Assembly (NCBI GenBank): GCA_012656075.1
Contig: JAAKBF010000099.1
Location: forward strand, 62,001 to 126,000
From: Phytophthora hibernalis
Taxonomy: Eukaryota > Oomycota > Peronosporomycetes > Peronosporales > Peronosporaceae
Length of the DNA stretch: 64,000 bases
Direction: 5' to 3'
The notes under the pieces were generated by a model. That model was not told where the DNA came from and did no database searches. It saw only the letters and a list, made by a program, of their open reading frames with translations. Shown piece after piece: positions 42,068 through 53,744 of this stretch (positions within the stretch are counted from its first letter, which is position 1; each line of letters begins with the position of its first letter). Both the position numbers and the translations under genes were made by a program.

Positions 42068-42958
42068 TTAGTTGTAGTGGATAACCTTGCGGCCGTTCAG
42101 AGGCTGCGTCGGGCGCGCGTTGTCACCATTATTGGTGATGCCGTACTCAACCAGGTCCTGGTGAAGACGGCCAAAGTCGACCGCAGAGATCTTGATCGGC
42201 GTCTGCACCACCCACCAATCAGCAGTCTCATCGCAGCCCGGGGTCGTGAGGCTGCCCGGATAGTTATAGATGCCGCCGGCCTTGCTGGCCTTCTTGACAA
42301 GAGCCGAGTACGATTTCCTGCAGCATTTCACATAGTTAGTGCGGTTACATACACCCAAGTCCATGATGTTTTACTCACAGGTGCACAACGATGGCGTCGG
42401 CGTGCTCGGAAGACTTAACCCGTTCGAGGGCGTTGAGCACCGGGCTGAGCCAGGGGTCAGACTTAACTCCAATTTGGAGGAAAATTCCCACGACCAGAAG
42501 CGCGGAGGCGTCACTGGATGAGTGCACGAAGTGAATCTCGCCGTCAAAGGGCTTACCGTCCAACGTGTGCTCCGATGGAGCGTGTAGGTGGAACTGGGCC
42601 ATGTTGTAGGAGTGCAGGGGAACTGGGCTATGTTGTAGGCGGCACTGTTCACCGTCACAGCGCAGTTGCCGCCAATGACGTCCACCTCAAGAGGCTCCGC
42701 CGGCTCCGTCAGGTTGTACTGCGAGCACTTGCCAGTGAATTTGAGCGGGTTCTTTTTGGTCTTACCGAACTTGGTGGTCGTGACGATGTCAATGGGCGAC
42801 TGGCGCGCACCTCCGCAGGCAGCCCAGTTCGCGGACCAGTTGGAGTGGTGTATCATGCTGGCGTCGTTGGTACGGTAACCCCAAACGGGGCTACCAGACA
42901 CGTCAGTCGAGACGGTCATAGTGAAGGCTACGAAGACAGCGGAGGCGAGGCACTTCAT
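42068..42958 (-). CDS. secreted alpha-carbonic anhydrase, broken by a 29-bp tandem duplication
   Basis: ATG at 42958 begins a signal peptide (MKCLASAVFVAFTMTVSTDV). The mature part has NWSANWAACGGARQSPIDIV and LKFTGKCSQYNL. The zinc site is QFHLHAPSEHTLDG (two His) and GEIHFVHSS (third His), the alpha-CA signature. The frame is lost at a 29-bp tandem repeat (units start at 42591 and 42620); 29 is not a multiple of three. A 61-bp intron (42378 to 42318 on the minus strand, GTGAGT...CAG, phase 2) joins VVHL to KSYSALVKKASKAGGIYNYP. The end is GSLTTPGCDETADWWVV to VIHYN and TAA at 42068. It interconverts CO2 and bicarbonate outside the cell. Confidence 0.85.
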
Positions 42959-43015
42959 GGTCGAATCGCAGTCGGGTCGGAGTCGAAGAAGGCGAGGCGA
43001 GGTGTTTCGTTGAGA

Positions 43016-43034
43016 GCAAATTGGGGAATGCGAA
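43016..43034 (-). promoter_or_regulatory. oomycete initiator of the carbonic anhydrase gene
   Basis: Minus strand TTCGCATTCCCCAATTTGC. The start is expected at 43029, with a 71-nt 5' UTR. The flank CAATTT is a full match. Confidence 0.6.
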
Positions 43035-44432
43035 CGTTGGGGCGACTTGCCATGACGCAGACGAGCCTCGTCACGAGGAACCGATTTTGAGATCGGACTC
43101 CACTGCAGTGCGGGGAGTATCCCGCTTAAATGATGGAGCTTCGTGACGATGAAGCGGTAAGGACGCACCAACGCAGCCATCTGGATCGGCCATCACTAGT
43201 CCGTACGTCTTACTCAAAGACTGCAAGTGAATTAATTAATCGATCTGGTTAAACCCTACTTTTATACCAGATCGTCTTCGACTGAGCTGGGAATACATGT
43301 GCTGTATTTTTTAAATATTACTCCAGCGCCAAGATGCACATGCATCTTTAGAAAGTTGAAGCATCGCTCACTATAGAGCTGAAGACATGATCCAGCAATG
43401 TCACCCTGTCGAGGACTGTAAAGAGCTCTGTGTGATGGTGCCGGTCTAGTAGCCGCTTGAGACGTTCAAGCTGGCGACGTACCGTTGCTTGCTTATCACC
43501 GAGGTGCTGGCTGAATGTTTATTTTTACTTTTGGTGATATTGTGTTACTGACCCTGATAGAGAATGAACTCTAATAACCATTCAAACTTTGCTATTGCTT
43601 CCTAATTGGTTGCAAGTGTCTCACTTGACTTTCTCTCCGTCTCCTTGTCCATCTCCCCGCTCTCATCTCCTTCATCGAGCAAACACTCATGGTATCCACC
43701 AGACATGCAGTCGGACTAACTGCATCATCGTTCATTGTCGGCCATGGCTGGGATGAGGCCCGACCGGGACGTCTCGTGTTCTCTTTCGCTACTCATCTTC
43801 TTCTCCATGTGACACCCGCTGGTGTCAACTCCAGATCCAGCACCAGGTGCTGCTACTTCTTCGTTCTTAACTTGGTAGGCTCTACAGCCTTCTCTTTTCT
43901 CTTCATTGTCACCGTCGCCGTCGTCATCGCCGTATGCCACGGACGGTGCGTACGCGCGATATTGCTCCGTGCTTCATTAATCTTTATTCGATCAGTTGAA
44001 GCCTTCTCTTTCTCTTCGTCATCGCCGTCTTTTTCATCGTCGTACACCCCGGACTGTGGGCAGATCAGGAGAGGAGGGACCAGCCTTGGATAGTTACGAT
44101 CTCCTGATGCGACGCTTGAGCTCTTCTCTTGGTGTCGTTCTTGTATACAGCGACGAGCCACCGAGCCCTCGCATGCTGCAGCGTTGTTATCCTTGGCGAG
44201 AATCACCAATCACGGCGCTTCTTCTGTGCTTGGCGCACAGAAGCACCTCCATCTTTCGTTCCCGGCCCCACTAGGGGCGACTTCGTGTCCGAGAAGAGAG
44301 ATCCCCGAAGGGATGCTGGAGGTGCTCCTGAAACCACTTGTGCCAAACGGCGCGTTTTGCAAAATGCTGGCTGAATGTTTCGTGTGAACTGACAGGAGCT
44401 GACCTGTTGGCTGGATGTTGCTTGTGGTGGAC
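43035..44432. other. intergenic; LTR-like remnants near the Gypsy element
   Basis: No gene recognised. GCTGGCTGAATGTTT occurs near 43506 and 44370, and GGCTGGATGTTGCT near 44409 resembles the flank at 49958, so old LTR or target-repeat copies may lie here. A 134-codon frame at 43689-44093 is low-complexity. Confidence 0.35.
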
Positions 44433-44818
44433 TGTCACAATAACGTCGTCACGCTATGTATATGGTAGCACTTGAGCAGAGGTTGGTAGCTGAAGGACTC
44501 AGGCAAGATGCCTTCGCAGTACTCAATCAACTGGATTGCTTGTAAAGTAGGTAACATGAGATCTGATTGATTTTAATGTACTTCGCAAAGCTGCTCTACA
44601 CTACTCGTTCATATACTCTTCTTGCTTTTCAATATACCATATGTATGTACTGATCGACGTGCAACTTTGAATGTGCGTGTTCAAGTTACACGTGAACTTA
44701 CTGGCGCAGCTCAACTCAGATCACAGCTGCCGTGTTCAATCCGTCAGTAATTTGCGTGTTCAACCTGAACCTTGGTTGCTGCAACACATTTGTGAATGCT
44801 GCAGTAAATCTCGTTACA
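44433..44818 (-). repeat. 3' LTR of Gypsy (386 bp)
   Basis: The full-length LTR of the pair. It shares CACGCTATGTATATGGTAGC near its plus-strand left end and AACCTGAACCTTGGTTGCTG near its right end with the other LTR. Confidence 0.85.
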
Positions 44819-44829
44819 TTCCCTCCTCT
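44819..44829 (-). other. polypurine tract of Gypsy
   Basis: Minus strand AGAGGAGGGAA directly before the LTR start, the expected primer site for plus-strand DNA synthesis. Confidence 0.75.
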
Positions 44830-45140
44830 AGCGAGCCGCCCGCACGCGGTCATGGTAGCGATCGATGAGTCCACCGATGGAAGAGAGGTTCGCGATAGGT
44901 TCACAAGTTTGTTTCATCTGGCCGAGCCGTTTGATTTTGTAGAACTGCTTGCCTCGGCTAAGCTTGTAATTCATAACGTCATCCAGCGATTCACCTTCTG
45001 ATCAATCCGCAAGTCGAACCTTAAACAGTTTTTGTCGTTGACGGCGATTCTTTTGGTTGATGTATGGTTTGAGCAGGCTGGTGTAAAATACAGGGTGCAT
45101 TCGTAGTTTGGGCGGAAGTCGAAGCTGGTAGTAGCTGCGG

Positions 45141-48100
45141 TCAATATATATTCACAATGGTAAAGGGCCCCACCCAACGAGTTCCAAGTTTTTTCTTTGT
45201 CGTTCCGAGGTATCGCGCTGATAAGTGCTGATCTGAGAGACAAACATCATCGCCGACATCGAATATTTGGGGCTGTCTATTTTTGTTGTAAACTTCCGCC
45301 ATTAGATCTTGTGCTTCTGAAATGCAGCGACGAGCTTTAGCCAATATGTCGGTTGCAGCATGATGAATTCAGAGTATGTTGCTTGTCGCTCGGTGTCAGG
45401 TTTAGTCGGTAGATTCAACGTTGCTGGTGTTCGTGGAATGTATTCAATGCCTGCTTTCAAAGGAGACATTTTAATCGATGCCTGTCGTCGAGCATTGTAG
45501 CAAATTATGCCAGACACAAGTGCAGGTCCCAATCGTCTGAGTCTGCGTTCGAAAAACGCGCAATTAGTTATCTAGCGTTTGATTTAGGCGTTCGATCGCC
45601 CTGCGGTCGGAGAGCGGTAGTCATCTTCTGAACAACTCCAAGTAATTCACACATCTTTTTCCAGAAGGTCGACGTAAATTTTGCGTCGCGGTCCGACACC
45701 ACCACGTTAGGCAAGCCATGAAGTCGAAAATCTCCTTGTAAAACTTTGCGCAACATCATTTGCACTATCTGACTCCTTACCACAAAGTGTACCCTCTTCG
45801 TCAAATGATCGATACCCTCCATCAGACTATCGTGACCCCGCAATGTCGTCGGTAGGCTGACAATGAAGTCCATAGCAATGTGACTCCATTGTTGCAGTGG
45901 GATGTCGTGACTATTCAATAGTCTAGGCAGGTTTTCGGTGCGAGCCTTGGTTCGAGCACAAACCTCACATCCCTTCACATAGTTCGTAATATCTCTGCTC
46001 ATATGTGCCCAGTAGTAGTGCTCTTCCACTAATCGACACGTACGGTCGATGTCAGGATGTCCGTAAACCGGGCTGTCATGAAATTCTTCCATTACATGCT
46101 CCAGCAATTCGCGAACACGAGGCAACACTAGCCGTAGAGACGTGTGACGTCCGGCCTGATAATATAGTCGCCCCTCACTTAGCGAATATCGATCTAGATG
46201 CCATGGTACGGTAACTTCCGATGCAACCACCTTTAATTCTACAGTCAGGGTGGTCTAGAAAAAGCAACAATGCTTTGGTAGTCGCATCTTCCTTGTATCG
46301 AGCTACAACCTCTGTCACAGTCGCTGTTAACGAGCCATCAAGTCGTTGTCGCAGTTGTTGCCGAGTAGAAATCGCTGCCAGGGTGACAGGTTCCCAATGT
46401 GGTTGAAAATCGGGCCGGCGAGAAATTTCGTCTGCAACGTCATTCGTCGTTCCTTTGATGTAACGAATCTCGAACTGGTATTCGGCCAGCTCGTCGTACC
46501 ATTGGGTTATACGACGTGAGATTGACTTTTGCTTAATCACAATTTCCTGTTTCCACGATAAAGGTCTGGCCAGTAAGAATATGTGCCACTGACGAAGTCC
46601 GAACAAAATAGTGAGTAGCTCTTTCTCTCTGATCGAAAAATTCACCTCCGCAGCTGTGTACTTTCGTCCTCCAAATACGATCGGTCGTTCAATCTCGATT
46701 CCACCACATTTCTCCTTCTGGAATATCACTCCTCCCATTGCGAAGTCCGAAGCGTTCATCCGTAAGAAAAGTCCTTATCGAAATCGGGCAAGGCTAGCAC
46801 CGGTGTCTCGCCGATTTTCTCTTTCAACCTCACGAATGACGCTCGAGTGTAGACGTCCACGCCAATTTCGAGTTTCGTGTCTTCAACATCACAAACATCG
46901 TCCCCGCATCGTCTGCGAAGTTCTTGCAAAACCGCTGCACGTAGGGCACGGTACCCAAGAACGCCTGTATAGCTTGCTTTGATTGTGGCCGAGGCTACTC
47001 TTGTATAACTCGGAACTTGGTATGTTTAATCTGAACGCCATCACGTCCAATGATATCTCCCAGACAAGGTATGGACGCTTCACAAAAGACACATTTGCTC
47101 AGCTTCACAAATAACTTCTTCTCATATAGTCTATACACCTAGGTGCTCCGAGTAAAAACATAGATGTAGTCGAAATAGCTTTGACAAATGTCGGTCAGGT
47201 CACTCACAATCCTACGAATCCCATCATTGAAAGTAGCTGGCGCATTTGATAATCCCATGGACACAACTAAGTACTCCTAGAGACCGTCGGGGGCATGGAA
47301 AGCTATTTACGGAATGTCAGCATCTGTCATGCGGATCTGATAGTATCCGATCAGTTGGTCAAGACACGAGAAGTAGTAATCTCCTTGCATCTTCTCCAAA
47401 ATTTTATCCTTGTGTGGCATTGGCATTGTGCGGCGTACAGTGTTGAGGGTCATCGCTCTGAAGTCATGCACAATTCTCCACCCGTCAGGTTTACGGACGC
47501 AAAATGTTGGTGCTCCATGCGGGGAAGTCGACGGTCGAATGTATCCCACCGATTCCATCTCACGCACCCAACGAGTAATTTGGGTTTCTTGGCCCGGCGA
47601 CTGTCTCCACTGCTGGCGAAAAATCGGTTCATCACTCTTAACTTCCATGTCATGCAGTCCATTCCCCACAGGTGGCAGCTCCGGGAGTAACTTCTGTCGA
47701 AATGACCCTGGATATTTGCACAGGTACGGATAGACGGGTGATCCTTCAAGTCTTCAATGTCCGTCGCCCGAGCAACAGGTTTTTGTGGTACCAGGTTGGA
47801 TGACAAACACATACTCGAATGATCTGTTTTTATTGAGCATGCGTCGAAATTGGTTCGTTGAAATTAACCGCGTTTCTCCTGTCTCAATCGAAAAGTACGA
47901 GGCATCTACCCCACCAACTCGAGTCGACGCTTTTCCTTTTCTTCGTAAAGTCCGCTCTGAAATCAATGTTCGAAGTCTCTGTTGAGCCGCTCTCAGTTAG
48001 GCCGAATGGTCCTAGTGACCCAATCAATTTGAGGGTTTATCTCCTTCAGACAGGGTATTCCAAGCAACAATTCTAGGTTAGTCGGTACAGGTAACACGTG

Positions 48101-48337
48101 AAACTCTTCCGTGTGTTTATCCATGCCATCGATACCAATAGTCAACTCAATCGTCTTCTTTTGCAAGATCTCTGCCGTATCATTCTCCATCGTCAAGCTG
48201 AGTGACACAACATGTTCATGAATAAGGCCCTCAAACGAGTGCTTTTGGAGAAATGATGGACTCACCGCATTAATTGATGCGCCACTATCAAAAATCCACT
48301 TGCATTGTGGGGCCCAACTTCCAACTGCACCGCACAT
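45141..48337 (-). pseudogene. Gypsy pol (protease, RT, RNase H, integrase), degenerate
   Basis: The protease has WIFDSGASINAVSP near 48280. The RT has RWVREMESVGYIRPSTSPHG near 47570, DGWRIVHDFRAMTLNTV and YYFSCLDQLIGYYQIRM near 47370; the catalytic loop reads FDYIYVF near 47170 where YxDD is expected. RNase H has NASDFAMGGVIFQKEK near 46750, FSIREKELLTI and a late part VADEISRRPDF. The integrase has the H-H-C-C finger (HYYWAH to CEVCARTKAR, near 46010-45940), MDFIVSLPTT and VVSDRDAKFTSTFWKK near 45690. The C-terminal part (LMAEVYNKNRQPQIFDVGDD, RWVGPFTIV) reaches 45141. Many frame changes. Confidence 0.8.
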
Positions 48338-48559
48338 TGCATCACTATGAACGACTCTGCTGACTCACCGTCCACTTGAATACATATGCGTTCTTCCTTC
48401 ATCTTATGCTTGTCCCGTTCAATGGGCTTGGGTCACGATCTGGTCAATCGCCCGTTCATCAACCAGAATTACTCGTTTAAAGGAGTTGCGGCGTCATCAG
48501 CATCGTCAACGATCAACTTGTTGACTAAAGGAAAATACTTGGCCTTGTAGTCCATTATC

Positions 48560-49744
48560 TGAGTTGTTAGGCTTTCGGGAAGCCGATAGTCCTTGTGGAC
48601 GTTTTTACAGGATACTTTGCCCAGCAGGAATCAGGATGGTGGAAACATTTATCGCAGTGGTGACACTTTTTCCTCCAGCCTGATGTGATGCTACTGGTGG
48701 CTAAACCAGAGCTTGCCTTGGCTGTGAGCTTCCTTTTCGAATGTCCACCAGGTGTCTCCTTTCCCGTGGGTGGTGCTGGTTTGCTCTCTTCAAGACGTTC
48801 CAGCACCATTTCGCTGAAACCTTCAGCAATTACGTCCTCGAAAGTCTCTGGTTTCTTCCGCAGGATCTGCTTCCGCAAGTTGTTGCTGGTCAGTCCTTTC
48901 AAGAAAATCTCTTTCGCAAAAACAGGATCGAGAGGAACCAAGCGGAGTTTTCCCTGGAATTTTGCAACATAGCCCTGATAGGAGCCACGCTGTTTGAAAT
49001 TCAGCAGTTCATTACTCAATTTCTGCTGAAAATTCGACTCTTTAAAGTGGATACCTTCATGGCGCTCCAGGTATTCACTGTCATCGGATTGGTCACGTAG
49101 GTATCATACCAAGTGGCTTCGTTCTTGCGAACACACTGACCGAGCTCGCAGCCGACAACTAAGTCGTCGGCAACGAGGTCGTACCCCTTTAAGGTGAAAT
49201 AGGACTCAAACTGGAAGAGAAAACTGTTGAGTTTCACTCCATTGATGTCACCTTCAAACATTGATAGCTTCGTTTTCATCGTCCGCAGCTGTCGAGGAGC
49301 TGAAGTGGCCATTTCAACATCTTCGTGTCGTGCTCGGGTTGGGCTTTGAGGCTGCGCCTCAGGTGTTTGCTGCTGTATATTGGCAACAGCGGCTACGGGC
49401 TGCTGGGCTAGTTCCTGCACTTGACCAACAGTTCCGAAACGAGTTTGCAGTTCTGTGATAGCTGCAACAGTCTGCGAAACCGCGTCTTGCACATGACTAA
49501 CGGCTGCAGTATTTTCTCCTGTTGAATGTTGCGTTGTGGCAACAGTCTGCACTAACGCGTCGATGCCTTCGAGGATCTGACCCAAGCGGTGGGCCACTTG
49601 ACCAATCCGTTCCCCCATCTCGGTAATTGTCGCTTCCACAGTCTGGCTTCGCTCGCTGGTTTGCCCCCAAGGCCGTTTTCCAGCGCAAGTTGACGTGCAG
49701 CAGCTTGTCGGCGCGTCTCCATGGTCGTTGAATTGCAATTTCAA
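48560..49744 (-). pseudogene. Gypsy gag
   Basis: Frames 49744-49016 and 49019-48567. The N-terminal part is a Gln/Val/Ala-rich coiled coil (QVAHRLGQILEGIDALVQTV and on), then KTKLSMFEGDINGVKLNSFL and FESYFTLKGYD of the capsid region. The second frame has LLNFKQRGSYQGYVAKFQGK, FLKGLTSNNLRKQIL and a perfect CX2CX4HX4C knuckle CHHCDKCFHHPDSC near 48640. A frameshift near 49025 separates the parts and another is likely near 49655. Confidence 0.75.
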
Positions 49745-49747
49745 CTA

Positions 49748-49930
49748 TGTCACAATAGCTCACGCTATGTATATGGTAGCACTTGAGCAGAGGTTGGTAG
49801 CTGAAGGACTCTGGCAAGATGCCTTCGCAGTACTCGATCAGCTGGGTTGCTTGTTAGCAGGTAAAATGTGATCAACCTGAACCTTGGTTGCTGCACCACA
49901 TTTGTGTACGCTGCAGTCGATCTCGCGACA
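49748..49930 (-). repeat. 5' LTR of Gypsy (183 bp, internally deleted)
   Basis: Same ends as the 386-bp LTR but lacks about 200 bp in the middle, between GTAAAATG and TGATCAACCTGAACC. Confidence 0.8.
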
Positions 49931-50373
49931 TGGATTGACTGAAGCTGACCCGGTGGCTGAATGTTGCTCGGAGGTTAACCCAGGTTACAGGATCACTACC
50001 GTGAAATTAATTCCCAGTATTAATCGATGTGATTAACCCTTCTAGCCCCGCCGCTTATTCTGTATCCTACAGAATAAGGAATTATCTTGATTAAAGCATG
50101 CTTTGATACCACCCGATAATATGCTGTTGGAGCCCTATTCAGGGAAAACGTACAGCGACCGCGCACTTCTTGCACAAAGCAGCTACGAATGATTTTCAAA
50201 ACATGAACACTGTACCCACCAGCTGCAAAAACGACCTTTCATTGGCCCTCCCGACCGTAACACACAGCCGAAACCCTCCTGAGGCCCAGTACCCGTCCAT
50301 TTCGGTACGAGACCATCGTGAGCCAGCGTTGACCCCGACCACCAGTTAGAGGATACACGCGGCGGCCGCAGCT

Positions 50374-50454
50374 CGCGCGCAGAGGAAAAAATCGCCCAGT
50401 TCCTAACTAACGGTATTAGTGAGAATGAACAGGGCGATTATTCCTCTGCGCGCG
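50374..50454. repeat. inverted repeat near the piggyBac left end
   Basis: CGCGCAGAGGAAAAAATCGC (left arm within 50374-50397) pairs with GGGCGATTATTCCTCTGCGC (50432-50451) with two mismatches across a 34-bp spacer. Confidence 0.7.
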
Positions 50455-50533
50455 CTCGAGAACACCAACCATCGCAGTAAAACTGACAACATGTACTGAG
50501 ACTGAGGGGATAACATGCAACGGTTTCCTATAC

Positions 50534-53500
50534 TTACTCTTCATCCTCCTCGCCTCTCTTGCGCTTGCGGAAGCGAATATTTTTCTTTAGGCTTGGCGGG
50601 ATCTGTTTGCCATTGTTCCATGTCTCGTGCCAGATCTGAGAGCAGGTAAGCGCGTTATCAGTCTCGATCCTACGTGCCTGACGGCAAAGCGGCACGTAGC
50701 CACCAAACGTGTCGCTGCAGCGTGGGCAGAAGAAACTCGTCTCAAAGGACTTCGTCTTGGTGTCTGCAAATGCAGAGCAAACTTTACACAGGTACTGGCG
50801 ACGCTTGTTCTGCTTGCCCGACGAGTAGAATGCCTCCGTGTTGACTAACGTATGCTCCTGCTGTGGAATTGGTACAGAGACCAAGTCCTAGGCGTTCATA
50901 TGCGTCTCAAAGTTGACCGAGCGAAGCGCCAGCAACTGATTGTGCAAACGTCGCAAGTAGTCTGCATGTGTAGCTGGCGTTTCTCCTTTATTTTTCAGCG
51001 TAATACAGTGCACGATGTACCCATTGACGACGGCCATGTCAACGATGCACAAGAATAATTGCTTGTAGTATTTCCGTAGCGAAACGGACTTCTGGATACT
51101 GTAGCGCTGGAGACGCAGCTGGTCATGGACGTCAACGCCCCACATACCGAGGCCATAGTCCACGACCAGCTGTGGGCATGGTACTGTACTTCGCGACCCG
51201 TCCTTCTCAGTACGAAGTACACTGGAAAGCTGTGTACTGCAACCGGTCGCGATCATGTTGACCGGTTTGAAATCCATCCAACTCAGGACAACAAGTTCCG
51301 GGTGATCACGGGCTTGCGCGATACGATAGGTGCCCCGTGGCATTCGCTTCGGTCGCTTCGATTGTGTGAAATGCATCGGGCATCATACCAATCGATCAAT
51401 GCGTGTAGTTCAACGTGGTATAGCCCCATTTGCAGCAGCTTTAAGCTCAGAGCTACCGTAGAGTAGAAGCTGTCCGTGACGACTAGCCGCTTCAGCGGCT
51501 GGCCGATCAACACCTTTGAAATGTTTCGCACCATAGCTTTAGGTCCAACACCCAATGTCTCAGACGGTGACTTCTTCTTCTTCTTTTGTCTACGCCGCAG
51601 TACACCTCCACTCTAAACATGTTCATACAGAATATCATAAGTTCGAGTTAGTTATTCTGTATCATCCGTAATCGAGAAATCTGTATGGTACAGAATAAGG
51701 TTACTCACCGAGAGCAGTAAGCGGTCTCAGCACAGCAAGTCAGGTAAAATTTGGTGCCGTACTTGCTGGGCTTATCGGGGATGTATACGCGCATCGGGTT
51801 GTACTTGCTGCGGTTGGGCATCATGCCTTCGTCGAAAGAGATAACTTTTCCAAAACAGTACCCACGCTGGAAGATCTTCTCGACAGTCTGCAAAAGTGGT
51901 CGAACTTTCCAGGCCCGGTCGGCATGGGCCCTCCGTCTTCGTTGTTATTGAAGTGTAGATACTTGATGATGTCTTCAAACCGAGCGCGCTTCATGAAACG
52001 TGAGAAGGTTCCTCGGGGATGGCTCCATCTCCTCAGTCGACCAATGTTTAGCGAGACCATCTCGGACAGGAGCAATAGCTCGAGCAAACAGGAGCGCAAT
52101 TACGTGCACAATTTCGTAAGGCTTGATCCTCTTGAACTTGCGCAGGTTCGCTTCAATCTCGCCCAAGTCGGGGACACTGACGCGAAGGTCTTCGGCTTGG
52201 CGAACCAGAAGCTTTGCTCTGCGAGAAGCTGCAACGGCAGCAATATTCTGGTCACGGTACGGGTTGGTCTCATCCGCAATCCGTATCCACAGCTCTTTCG
52301 GTAGGAAGTAAAAGAACATTCCCAGAGGAGAATCTGCGTAAGCGACAGCAGAGCGTGTAGGACCCCATGGCCCTTCATAATAGTCTGTAGCTCCAGGAAT
52401 CTGTAGTTGTCCTTCAATAGCCAAAACAAACAAATACAGATTAGGTCTGGCAATATTTCGCTTATTCTGTATAATCCAGACTTACCGCTATTCTCTTCAT
52501 CGTATACAATCCAGCCAGACTCGGCAATGCCACGCAACCCGTCATCCGTCATATCGAACAACCCGATGTCGAAGGCATGTTCATCCATTTGCATGTCATC
52601 TACCTTCAACAACAACAGGACCGGTCGCATTGTCTGCCATAACATCTTCATTTTCTGCATCTGATTCGGAATCACTTGTGCTTGGAGTGTCGATCAAGTT
52701 GATGTCGTCCTTATCAACCGGCCCAAAAAGCGTATCGTTCTTCAGTCCCTCCATGAAATTGTCGCCGTCAAAAACATTCATGTCCAACACGTCATGCGAT
52801 TCATTGGCTTCACTCTTTGACTCATCTTCATCACTTGCACGATTCTGAACGCTCTCCACCGGATAATCCGGAATAGCCACCAATCCCGCCTGACCTTCTT
52901 CTGTAACTTCAGAATAGGCGATGCTGGAATTGCATCAATCGCTTCAGGCGGTGACGATGGTGGTGGGGCAGGAGAGCAAACACCCACCGATCCTACAGGC
53001 TTGGCTTCGATTGCCGTTGTCTCCGACGCTCGCAAACCCGTGCTGGAACGCTCGGCACTGACAACGAGAACCGGAGGCACAACATCAGGCACCGTCAGGG
53101 AGGGGGTGACTGCCGTCCCACCGCTGCATACGAAGCCTGTTTACCCGTAGGCGCTCGACTGGGCGTGGGGATGCTTGTCCGGACAGGGATGGGGAGTTTC
53201 AAGCGGCCAGACTGTCGCCCAAAGTCCATGATCTCGTCCTCACCTGTAGGATAAGCTCATCATTAGCTCAATCCATAGATTTCATCGTTATATATGCTCA
53301 CCGACGAAGAAGTCAACGCCGCGCCGTGAGTCGTCGAGGCGTCCCTTGATTCCTGGTTTCACGTAGCGGTGGTGCTTCACGAGGCCGATAGGCTTGCGAG
53401 GCCTCCATCCTTCCTTGGACAGCTCGCGCCAGAACTGCTTGAATGTCTTCTCCCCGGGGCCGTCCATGCTTGCAAAACGGTTTGTGAGGGAGTGGCACAC

Positions 53501-53548
53501 ACACAGTCGGAAAGAGCTCCAGTTTAGATTTTTAAACCTGTTGGCCAT
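50534..53548 (-). pseudogene. piggyBac transposase with at least three introns, degenerate
   Basis: The N-terminus (ATG 53548 or 53467) has KTFKQFWRELSKEGWRPRKP and DDSRRGVDFFVG. A 58-bp intron (53301-53244) follows, then EDEIMDFGRQ, a stop near 53108, an acidic Ser/Asp-rich stretch (52880-52600), GIAESGWIVYDEENS, an intron near 52485-52415, and GPWGPTRSAVAYADSPLGMF near 52370. The DDE core: RFEDIIKYLHFNNNEDGG near 51950, GKVISFDEGMMPNRSKYNP near 51840 (first Asp), a 98-bp intron (51708-51611), KRLVVTDSFYSTVAL near 51485 (second Asp), LSWMDFKPVNMI near 51280 (third Asp) and GVDVHDQLRLQRYSI. The Cys-rich C-terminal finger is CKVCSAFADT to CPRCSDTFGGYVPLC (50790-50690). Several frame changes. 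Confidence 0.85.
51611..51708 (-). other. 98-bp intron of the piggyBac transposase carrying TIR-like motifs
   Basis: Donor GTGAGT at 51708, acceptor TTTAGAG ending at 51611 (phase 2). Splicing joins the frame ending CCAETAYCS to the Lys-rich segment before GVGPKAMVRN. It contains TTATTCTGTA-type motifs in both orientations, as at the element ends. Confidence 0.65.
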
Positions 53549-53744
53549 TTATATTCCTCTTTCTATAGCCATTGAAGAATCCCCGGCTATCTACCCAGCA
53601 GCGATCCTACAAGATAAATGTACGGACCTCACTCCTTATAAAAGTCTATTTGCGGACTGAGATCATGCATCCAAGCTTGCTGGGTAAAACCCCTGTTCAA
53701 ACGCTTATTCTGTAGGATACAGAATACGGGGCTAGAAGGGTTAA

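Larger units (their letters stand above)
44433..49930 (-). mobile_element. Ty3/Gypsy LTR retrotransposon, minus strand
   Basis: LTRs at 44433-44818 and 49748-49930, reading TGTAACG...TATTGTGACA on the minus strand. The flanking pentamers are TGGAC (44428-44432) and TGGAT (49931-49935), a target duplication with one difference. On the minus strand the order is gag, protease, RT, RNase H, integrase, the Gypsy order. All domains are damaged. Confidence 0.9.
50037..53740 (-). mobile_element. complete piggyBac element, TTAA target
   Basis: Left end CCCTTCTAGCCCCG (50037) and right end CGGGGCTAGAAGGG (to 53740) are exact inverted repeats, each bordered by TTAA (50033-50036, 53741-53744). Inside each end lies the palindrome TATTCTGTATCCTACAGAATA or its equivalent. 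CCCT ends and TTAA are the piggyBac hallmarks. The element is 3,704 bp and contains one transposase gene. Confidence 0.93.

Noticed and set aside
43689..44093. 134-codon plus-strand ORF
   Set aside because: Low-complexity Ser/Phe/Val composition, a comparable ORF on the other strand, no initiator and no domain.
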